A stretch of 64,000 nt of DNA, taken from HK1 sp965221725. Lineage in GTDB: Bacteria; Pseudomonadota; Gammaproteobacteria; HK1. The notes beneath the pieces are model-generated. The model searched no databases. It was given only the letters and a program-made list of their open reading frames with translations, and had not been told where the DNA came from. The stretch lies in contig OZ244909.1 in NCBI GenBank assembly GCA_965221725.1, positions 1,178,001 to 1,242,000 of the forward strand, given 5' to 3'. The first letter of the stretch is position 1. Each line of letters opens with the position of its first letter. Of this stretch, positions 58,992 through 64,000 are shown one piece after another. The translations under genes were made by a program, and so were the position numbers.

Positions 58992-59095
58992 GCCGATTCA
59001 TCGCCACCCGCCGGTGCCGGCCCGCATCCCGCCTCCGGGCAATCCGGACTACACTTCTCCCGTCACTTCTTCCGCTCTCACGAGGCTTCAATCCA

Positions 59096-59386
59096 ATGAG
59101 CAAGATCTGTCTGGTAGTGGACTTCACCATCAAGCCGGGCGCCAAGGCCCGGTTCCTGGACATCATCAGGGAGCACGCCTCCAGCACCCTCGCGAACGAA
59201 GACGGGTGCCTTCAGTTCGACGTGTGCGACCCGGTCGAGGGCGAAGACCGCGTCTTCCTCTACGAGGTGTACGCCGACGACGCCGCGTTCGAAACCCACA
59301 AGGCATCGCCGATTCTGGCCCGGACCCGCGGGCGCTACGCGGACATCGTCGCGTCGCGCAACATCCACATCTGCAACATCCTGTGA
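59096..59386 (+). CDS. Antibiotic biosynthesis monooxygenase (ABM) domain protein
   Basis: 96 residues from ATG at 59096 (MSKICLVVDFTIKPGAKARF). Dimeric ferredoxin-like ABM fold, YgiN type: VVDFTIKPGAKARFLDIIRE, NEDGCLQFDVCDP, VFLYEVYADDAAFETHKASP. Such enzymes oxidise quinols or act on small metabolites without cofactor. 18 bp before the GST gene, so probably co-transcribed. Confidence 0.9.
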   Translation: MSKICLVVDFTIKPGAKARFLDIIREHASSTLANEDGCLQFDVCDPVEGEDRVFLYEVYADDAAFETHKASPILARTRGRYADIVASRNIHICNIL

Positions 59387-59403
59387 GACGGAGAAACGGC
59401 GCG

Positions 59404-59997
59404 ATGATCAAGCTCTACGGCATGGCGCTCTCCGGCAACGCCTACAAGGCGCGGCTGCTACTGGAGCTGCTCGGGCTGGAGTACGAAGAGATCCCCGTCA
59501 ATCTTCGCAGCGGGGAGAACCGGACGGAGTCGTTCCTGGCGCTGAACCCCCGCGGGCAGATTCCGACCCTGATCGACGGCGAGGTGACGGTGTGGGATTC
59601 GCAGGCGATCCTCGTCTACCTCGCCCGCCGCTACGGCGAGGCGTGGCTGCCGACGGAGCCGGGACCCATGGCCGAGGTGATGCAGTGGCTCGCGGTGGCG
59701 GAGAACGAACTGCTGTTCGGTCTCGCGCACGCCCGCGCGGCCGTGTTCTTCGGCCGCGACTACGACCTCGCGACCTGTCAGGCCTACGGCCGCGCCGGCC
59801 TGAAGGTGCTGGAGCAACGGCTGGCCGGGCAGGACTGGCTCGCGGCCGGCCGACCGACGATCGCGGACATCGCCTGCATGCCCTACGTTGCGCTCTCCCA
59901 CATGGGGGAGATTCCGCTCGACGACTTCCCGTCGGTCCGCGCGTGGATCGATCGCATCCGCGCCCTCCCCGGCTTCATCTCGATGGAGGGGATCTGA
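59404..59997 (+). CDS. Glutathione S-transferase family protein
   Basis: 197 residues from ATG at 59404 (MIKLYGMALSGNAYKARLLL). Thioredoxin-fold N-terminal domain (LLLELLGLEYEEIPVNL, NPRGQIPTLIDGE, DSQAILVYLARRYG) and helical C-terminal domain (GRPTIADIACMPYVALSHMG, with the N-capping box). Ser10-Gly-Asn could be the catalytic position. Conjugates or reduces substrates with glutathione, whose synthesis gene gshB is 3 kb upstream. Confidence 0.92.
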   Translation: MIKLYGMALSGNAYKARLLLELLGLEYEEIPVNLRSGENRTESFLALNPRGQIPTLIDGEVTVWDSQAILVYLARRYGEAWLPTEPGPMAEVMQWLAVAENELLFGLAHARAAVFFGRDYDLATCQAYGRAGLKVLEQRLAGQDWLAAGRPTIADIACMPYVALSHMGEIPLDDFPSVRAWIDRIRALPGFISMEGI

Positions 59998-60039
59998 ATC
60001 CGACTCGGGCGGCTCCACCGCCGCGGCGGGATCCGGGCC

Positions 60040-60483
60040 TCAGGAGGACGGATCGAGCGGCCGATCGACCACCCAGAGGTACCCGTCCGGGTCGAGGATG
60101 CACACCTCGCGCACTCCGTGCGGCTTGTCCATCGAGCCCGCGAGTACCGGGTCCCCCCGCCGCCGCGCCGCCGCTTCGGCCGTGTCGGGGTCCGTGTCGT
60201 GGATGCGCATCTCGGCTCCGACGCCGCGCGCGTCGCCGGACGCGAGGCTGCCGTGCAGCGGATGGTCCCGGTAGGTGTGATCGGCGTGGAGCATCCACTC
60301 TGAAGGGCCGTGGCGCAGCATCGCGAAGTCGGGGTCCCGGTACACGACTTCAGCCCCCAGGACCTCGCGCGCGAACGCGAGCGAAAGCTCGACATCGCGA
60401 ACCAGAAGGTTGACGGTGAAGCCGCGCAACGACCGACCATATTCGTCGGCCGACATCCACGGATCGCCACGGCGGCGCTTCAT
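60040..60483 (-). CDS. VOC (glyoxalase/dioxygenase fold) family protein
   Basis: 147 residues from ATG at 60483 (MKRRRGDPWMSADEYGRSLR); ATG 60456 is an alternative. GFTVNLLVRDVELSLAFARE, VLGAEVVYRDPDFAMLRHG, EMRIHDTDPDTAEAAARRRG and VREVCILDPDGYLWVVDRPL give the two paired beta-alpha-beta-beta-beta modules. Metal ligands of glyoxalase I are only partly discernible. Function unknown; could be a lyase or resistance protein of the family. Confidence 0.85.
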   Translation of the reverse strand: MKRRRGDPWMSADEYGRSLRGFTVNLLVRDVELSLAFAREVLGAEVVYRDPDFAMLRHGPSEWMLHADHTYRDHPLHGSLASGDARGVGAEMRIHDTDPDTAEAAARRRGDPVLAGSMDKPHGVREVCILDPDGYLWVVDRPLDPSS

Positions 60484-60548
60484 CGGGTGGGACCAATCCT
60501 CGCGCGCGAGAACCACATGATTCGGTGGTGCATCACTTCGACTTCCGA

Positions 60549-60580
60549 GCTCTCGGGAAAGCCCGTGCATGCAGGCCGGG
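60549..60580. repeat. Short dispersed repeat (copy D2)
   Basis: CTCTCGGGAAAGCCCGTGCA continuing TGCAGG is the inverse of D1 at 15145-15173, with 2-3 differences. It lies between the VOC and Ldh_2 genes. Confidence 0.55.
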
Positions 60581-60668
60581 GTTACCGGCTTACACCGACT
60601 TATGGCTAATTGCACGGATATCCTGCCATTGCAGCATATTTCGCACGATCTGCCCGACTTCGCAAACG

Positions 60669-60717
60669 GAGCGAGCTTGCGAAGCAAGCAGCATCGAGCA
60701 CCCCGAGCCACCCCCCG
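60669..60717. repeat. Core cassette repeat, solitary inverted copy
   Basis: GAGCGAGCTTGCGAAGCAAG continuing CAGCATCGAGCACC is the inverse of the cassette at 3301-3351 and of the centre of C3 and C5. It is 51 bp beyond the Ldh_2 stop. Confidence 0.78.
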
Positions 60718-60767
60718 ACCCCATTCGCGGAATTCCCCCGGCGAGCGGCAGCCACTCCCCAGGCGGC

Positions 60768-61790
60768 TCAGCCGTCGATGTACTCGCGCAGGGTGTCGTG
60801 CAGCGACTTCGGGATCGTGACGCCCATCGTCGGGGTGCGCTCCCGCGCCCGGTACCTGCGGTCCGACGGCAGACGGGCCCCGTCCTGCTCCAGGACCCGG
60901 GCGAAGAGCTTTTCCGCGTGGGCGAGCTGGGCGTCGCGGTCGCCATCGCCCACGCAGCGCGCGGGGTCGATCGCGATCATGAACTCGCCGCCGAAGGGCG
61001 CGCCCACGCGCGCGGTGTCCTGCTCGCTCGCCTCAAAGCTGAAGACATCGCCCACCAGGGCGCCGGCGAGCAGCTCGACCATCAGCGCGATGGCCGCGCC
61101 CTTGTAGCCCCCGAAGGGGAGCTGGGCGCCGGCCAGGGCGGTGGCGGGATCGGTGGTCGGCGCCCCGTCGGGGCCGATGGCCCAACCCTCGGGGAGCGGC
61201 TTGCCGTCGCGGAGATGGATCTGGATCTCGCCGCGGGCGCTGGCGCTCGACGCCTGGTCGAACACGAGCGGCGCACACCCCGCCCGGGGCCAGGCGAACG
61301 CCATCGGGTTCGTGCCGTAGAGCGGCCGGGTGCCGCCGGCCGGCGCGACATAGCCGAACGCGGCGGTGAACGCGAAGGCGACGAGCCCGCGTTCGGCGAG
61401 CCGCTCGACCTCCGGCCAGAGCGCGGCCACGTTGTACGCGTTCACGATGGCAAGCGCCGCGATGCCGAGCTCACGGGCGCGCCGCTCCAGAGGATCGGCG
61501 GCGAGTTGCAGCGTGAGGGGCGCGAAGCCGAGGTGCGCGTCGGCCTGCAGTACCGCCGGCGCGAGATCCCGGAACGTGGGCTCCGCGTCGGGCGAGACGT
61601 TCCCCGCGAGGAGCGCCTTCACGTAGAACGGGATGCGGAACAGACCATGGGAGGTGCACTCGTCGCGTTCCGCCGCGGTCACGGTGTCGGCGATGGCGCG
61701 GGCGTGCCTCCGCGAGAACCCCTGGGCGCGAAGCGCCTCGGTTGCGATTCGGTGCACCTCGTCGAGGGTCAGGCGGACACGGTCGTTCAC
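60768..61790 (-). CDS. Malate/L-lactate/ureidoglycolate dehydrogenase family (Ldh_2) oxidoreductase
   Basis: 340 residues from ATG at 61790 (MNDRVRLTLDEVHRIATEAL). TAAERDECTSHGLFRIPFYV holds the catalytic His48, followed by AIVNAYNVAALWPEVERLAE, YGTNPMAFAWPRAG (NAD(P) loop), PLVFDQASSASARGEIQIHL and GYKGAAIALMVELLAGALVG. The Ldh_2 family includes ComC, YlbC and delta1-piperideine-2-carboxylate reductase; the substrate here is unclear. Confidence 0.9.
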   Translation of the reverse strand: MNDRVRLTLDEVHRIATEALRAQGFSRRHARAIADTVTAAERDECTSHGLFRIPFYVKALLAGNVSPDAEPTFRDLAPAVLQADAHLGFAPLTLQLAADPLERRARELGIAALAIVNAYNVAALWPEVERLAERGLVAFAFTAAFGYVAPAGGTRPLYGTNPMAFAWPRAGCAPLVFDQASSASARGEIQIHLRDGKPLPEGWAIGPDGAPTTDPATALAGAQLPFGGYKGAAIALMVELLAGALVGDVFSFEASEQDTARVGAPFGGEFMIAIDPARCVGDGDRDAQLAHAEKLFARVLEQDGARLPSDRRYRARERTPTMGVTIPKSLHDTLREYIDG

Positions 61791-61804
61791 GGCGGATCCC
61801 CCCT

Positions 61805-61908
61805 CAGCACTCTGGCCGAAACAATTTTCCCGCTCAACGCGCCCGTACCTCCGGTCCGGAAGGGGATTGGGGCCGATGAGGTAGAAAATTGATTTCGACC
61901 CGGGTCCT
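61805..61908 (+). repeat. Family A inverted-repeat element (copy A3)
   Basis: 104 bp, same orientation as A2. Ends CAGCACTCTGGCCGAAACAA and GATTTCGACCCGGGTCCT, with GGTCCGGAAGGGGATTGGGG in the interior. It sits between the divergent Ldh_2 and esterase genes. Confidence 0.88.
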
Positions 61909-61998
61909 CAGTCTTCCGGCTGGTTGGTCGGGCGTTCCGTATACTGGCTCACCGCCGACGGCGCAAGGCGGCGCCGCGAAACACCCCGGAGGGACGAC

Positions 61999-62952
61999 AT
62001 GACCGCGATACCGGTCGATCCGCAGATCCAGCGGGTCATCGACGCGCTGGCCGCATCGGCATTCGAACCCGTTCACGCGCTGGCGCCGCCCGCGGCCCGC
62101 GCCCAGTACGACGCGATGGTCGAGGCGCGCGGGATCACCCCCGCCCCGGTCGGCGCGGTCGAGGACCGGGTGCTGCCGGGGCCCGGCGGCGACCTGCCGG
62201 TACGCATCTATCGCCCCGACATCGGCGGCGACGATCTCCCCGCCCTCGTCTACTTCCACGGCGGCGGACACGTCGTCGGCAGCCCGCACACCCACGACGC
62301 GACCACGCGCAATCTCTGCAACGGCGCCGGGTGCGTGGTGATGTCCGTCGACTACCGACTCGCACCCGAGCACAAGTTCCCCGCCGCGGCGGAGGACGCG
62401 TTCGCCGCGGTGCGCTGGTGCGCGGCCCACGGCGCGGAGATCGGGGTCGATCCGCGGCGGATCGCCGTCGGCGGCGACAGCGCGGGCGGGAACCTCGCGG
62501 CGGTGGCGGCACTGATGGCGCGCGAAGCCGGCGGCCCCGCGCTACGGCTTCAGGTGCTCGTCTATCCGGTGACCGACTATGCATGCGACACCGCGTCGTA
62601 CCACACCTGGGCGACCGGCTACGTGCTGGAGGCGGCGTCGATGCGCTGGTACCGCGACCACTACCTGCGCGACGAGTCGGACCGGCGCGACTGGCGGGCG
62701 GCACCGCTTCGAACCGCGGACCTCTCGGGCCTCCCGCCGGCGTTCGTGCTCACCGCGCAGTGCGACGTGCTCCACGACGAGGGCGAGGCATACGCACAGC
62801 GGCTGCGCGCGGCGGGGGTGGAGGTCGAGTACCACCGCGGCAAGGGCATGATCCACGGCTTCTTCACCATGGCCCCGGCCATCACCGGCGCGGTGCGGGC
62901 ACAGGCGCTGGTGTGCGAGGCGATGAAGGGCGCGTTTGCCCGTGTTGCTTGA
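61999..62952 (+). CDS. HSL/acetyl-esterase family alpha/beta hydrolase
   Basis: 317 residues from ATG at 61999 (MTAIPVDPQIQRVIDALAAS), with GGAGGGACGAC upstream. Hormone-sensitive-lipase signature: VYFHGGGHVVGSPHTHDATT (oxyanion HGGG), VDYRLAPEHKFPAAAEDAFA, nucleophile AVGGDSAGGNLAAVAALMAR, Asp in LTAQCDVLHDEGEAYAQRLR and His in KGMIHGFFTM. Typical of Aes-like short-chain esterases. Divergent from the Ldh_2 gene across repeat A3. Confidence 0.93.
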   Translation: MTAIPVDPQIQRVIDALAASAFEPVHALAPPAARAQYDAMVEARGITPAPVGAVEDRVLPGPGGDLPVRIYRPDIGGDDLPALVYFHGGGHVVGSPHTHDATTRNLCNGAGCVVMSVDYRLAPEHKFPAAAEDAFAAVRWCAAHGAEIGVDPRRIAVGGDSAGGNLAAVAALMAREAGGPALRLQVLVYPVTDYACDTASYHTWATGYVLEAASMRWYRDHYLRDESDRRDWRAAPLRTADLSGLPPAFVLTAQCDVLHDEGEAYAQRLRAAGVEVEYHRGKGMIHGFFTMAPAITGAVRAQALVCEAMKGAFARVA

Positions 62953-62991
62953 TCGTGGCTGAAGTATGGCCATACCATCGATATATGGCCA
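62949..62991 (+). promoter_or_regulatory. Toxin-antitoxin promoter/operator
   Basis: A perfect 12-bp palindrome GTATGGCCATAC (62964-62975) and a partial second ATATGGCCAC (62982-62991) overlap the antitoxin start. TTGATC at 62949 and TACCAT at 62973, 18 bp apart, could be -35 and -10; the predicted transcript would then start at or near the ATG at 62985. Autoregulation by the ribbon-helix-helix antitoxin is inferred. Confidence 0.55.
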
Positions 62992-63272
62992 CCATCACCA
63001 TAAAGTCGACCTACTCGCTGGATGTAGAAACCGTTCAGCGGCTGGACGATCTCGCGAAACACTGGAACACGTCCAAGTCCGGCGCGCTCCGGCGCGCGAT
63101 TCATTCGGCGGCGAGACAGGTAGGCTCCGATCACGACAAGGCGATTGAGGCGCTCGACCGCTTGCAGGGCCTGCTCGCACTGGACCGGGATTCGGCCCAG
63201 GCCTGGGCGGACGAGGTGAGACGGGAACGCCGGGCGACAGCGGCCCGCAATGCCTCATGGACACCAGAATGA
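62985..63272 (+). CDS. Ribbon-helix-helix antitoxin
   Basis: 95 residues from ATG at 62985 (MATITIKSTYSLDVETVQRL). ITIKSTYSLDVETVQRLDDL and AKHWNTSKSGALRRAIHSAA form the beta-strand plus two helices of an RHH/CopG DNA-binding domain; the acidic/basic C-terminus (LDRLQGLLALDRDSAQAWAD, RERRATAARNAS) would contact the toxin. No Shine-Dalgarno precedes the start. Its stop overlaps the PIN toxin start by 4 nt (63269-63272), the usual toxin-antitoxin layout. Confidence 0.85.
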   Translation: MATITIKSTYSLDVETVQRLDDLAKHWNTSKSGALRRAIHSAARQVGSDHDKAIEALDRLQGLLALDRDSAQAWADEVRRERRATAARNASWTPE

Positions 63273-63640
63273 TTCACCTGGACACGAGCTTCCTTATCCG
63301 CGCCCTGACCCCGGGATCGCAGGAGGATGCGCGGCTTCGGGAGTGGATCGGGGCGAATGAGCCATTCGGCATGAGCACGATCGCCTGGGCCGAGTTTCTG
63401 TGCGGCCCCGTCGACGAGACCGCATTGGCGGTTGCGTCGGTGGTGGTCGAACGACAATTCCGGTTTACCGAGGGGATGGCCACCATCGCGGCAAGGCTTT
63501 TCAACGGCTCCGGACGGCGTCGGGGGACGATGGTCGATTGCATGATCGCGGCGACGGCGCTCGCGGAAGAAGCGGCCGTCGCCACCAGCAATCCGGATGA
63601 CTTCGTGCGGTTCGAAGCTTTCGGGTTGGCCCTGGCGTAG
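63269..63640 (+). CDS. PIN-domain toxin (VapC-like ribonuclease)
   Basis: 123 residues from ATG at 63269 (MIHLDTSFLIRALTPGSQED); ATG 63257 is 4 codons earlier. PIN active-site acids: Asp5 (HLDTSFLI), Glu42 (AWAEFLCG), Asp90 (MVDCMIAATA) and Asp110/111 (TSNPDDFVRF). RNase toxins of this type usually cut initiator tRNA or rRNA. Coupled to the upstream RHH antitoxin. Confidence 0.9.
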   Translation: MIHLDTSFLIRALTPGSQEDARLREWIGANEPFGMSTIAWAEFLCGPVDETALAVASVVVERQFRFTEGMATIAARLFNGSGRRRGTMVDCMIAATALAEEAAVATSNPDDFVRFEAFGLALA

Positions 63641-63692
63641 CTGACGGGTGAGGAGGAGCACCGAACTCATCGGACCGGCGGGGAGAGGACGA

Positions 63693-64000
63693 ATGGGACG
63701 AATCGTCGTACAGACCGAAATCACCAACCTGTTCGAAGAGGACAAGTCCATACGGTGCGCGATGCTCGTCGATACCGGCGCCGGAGCGCTGATTCTGCCC
63801 ATGGCGTGGAAGGAGAGGCTCGGGGAGTTCAAACGCACCGAAGCGGTCGAGCTTCAACTGGCCAATCAGGAGGTGCTGCGAGGGGAAGCCTGCTGGCCGG
63901 TGGAGATCCGGATCGACGGCTTCCGCCCCGTCTCGAACGAAGTGATATTCGCGGACATGGGATCGGAAGCCGGAGGCGAGTACGAGCCGCTCCTGGGGTA
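63693..64000 (+). CDS. Retropepsin-like aspartic protease-fold protein, cut by window edge
   Basis: Read by hand from ATG at 63693, with GGGAGAGGACG just upstream; open at the right edge after about 102 codons. MLVDTGAGALILPMAWKERL contains the DTGA catalytic motif (Asp27) of clan AA single-domain aspartic proteases, with FKRTEAVELQLANQEVLRGE and VIFADMG following. Small bacterial retropepsin-like proteins often lie beside toxin-antitoxin genes; the substrate is unknown. The gene starts 52 bp after the PIN toxin, same strand. Confidence 0.8.
   Translation, partial: MGRIVVQTEITNLFEEDKSIRCAMLVDTGAGALILPMAWKERLGEFKRTEAVELQLANQEVLRGEACWPVEIRIDGFRPVSNEVIFADMGSEAGGEYEPLLG

Overview
The window is a contiguous, GC-rich (visibly about 70%) bacterial chromosome segment with ordinary housekeeping genes on both strands. 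Several arrangements point to a gammaproteobacterium: gshB-tonB-yqgE in that order, hemC-hemD, amgK-murU cell-wall recycling genes overlapping by 4 nt, homodimeric pyruvate dehydrogenase (aceE-aceF-lpdA), solitary Dam, RNase T, and a DUF1640 coiled-coil protein. A Chromatiales/Ectothiorhodospiraceae-like lineage would fit, but that placement is inference. I see no rRNA, tRNA, CRISPR array, prophage, plasmid gene or transposase.

Layout, left half. 1-6 kb: SirB1-like protein (cut by the left edge), dtd, a DUF924 protein, a conserved hypothetical, an MFS exporter, a 32-bp poly-C tract, a methyltransferase overlapping a bactofilin. 6-8.5 kb: a glutaredoxin-like/alkyltransferase-like (ATL) fusion and a second MFS transporter. 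8.9-16.3 kb (minus strand): a PotD-PotB-PotC-PotA-type ABC importer followed by a GH63-like glucosidase, probably one uptake-and-hydrolysis unit. 16.5-21.7 kb: DUF1499, xseA, lipA, rnt, pyrC. 22-28 kb: the pyruvate dehydrogenase genes. 28-36.5 kb: alpha/beta hydrolases, KDPG aldolase-like gene, DUF1640 protein, BatA/BatB von Willebrand pair, quinone oxidoreductase, EamA permease.

Layout, right half. 36.7-41.5 kb: HAD hydrolase, ComEA-like protein, murU-amgK, ketopantoate-reductase-like gene. 41.6-47.8 kb: ppsA, dam with a small damaged Cys-rich ORF, hisF-hisA, Uma2 nuclease. 47.9-56 kb: polA, ptsI, a small exported coiled-coil protein, ptsH, hemD, hemC. 56.2-58.8 kb: gshB, tonB-like gene, yqgE. 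59-64 kb: ABM monooxygenase, GST, VOC protein, Ldh_2 dehydrogenase, HSL esterase, a ribbon-helix-helix/PIN toxin-antitoxin pair and the start of a retropepsin-like protein.

The distinctive feature is repeated DNA. At least three families of short, inverted-repeat-bounded, non-coding elements recur: A (about 104 bp, three copies plus a collapsed remnant), B (about 116 bp, two copies) and C (termini CCGGAAATTTCACC, forms from about 57 to 211 bp, at least six sites). Four sites also carry a separate core cassette that lies inside the long C forms. One C copy sits in frame inside an alpha/beta hydrolase gene. There are also many tandem repeats (4, 6, 10, 12, 21 and 30 bp units), several inside genes: hemD, the GH63 linker, the DUF1640 gene and the start of the HAD gene. 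No gene that would mobilise these elements is in the window. I see no obviously new multi-gene defence or metabolic system; the repeats and the ATL fusion are the most unusual content.
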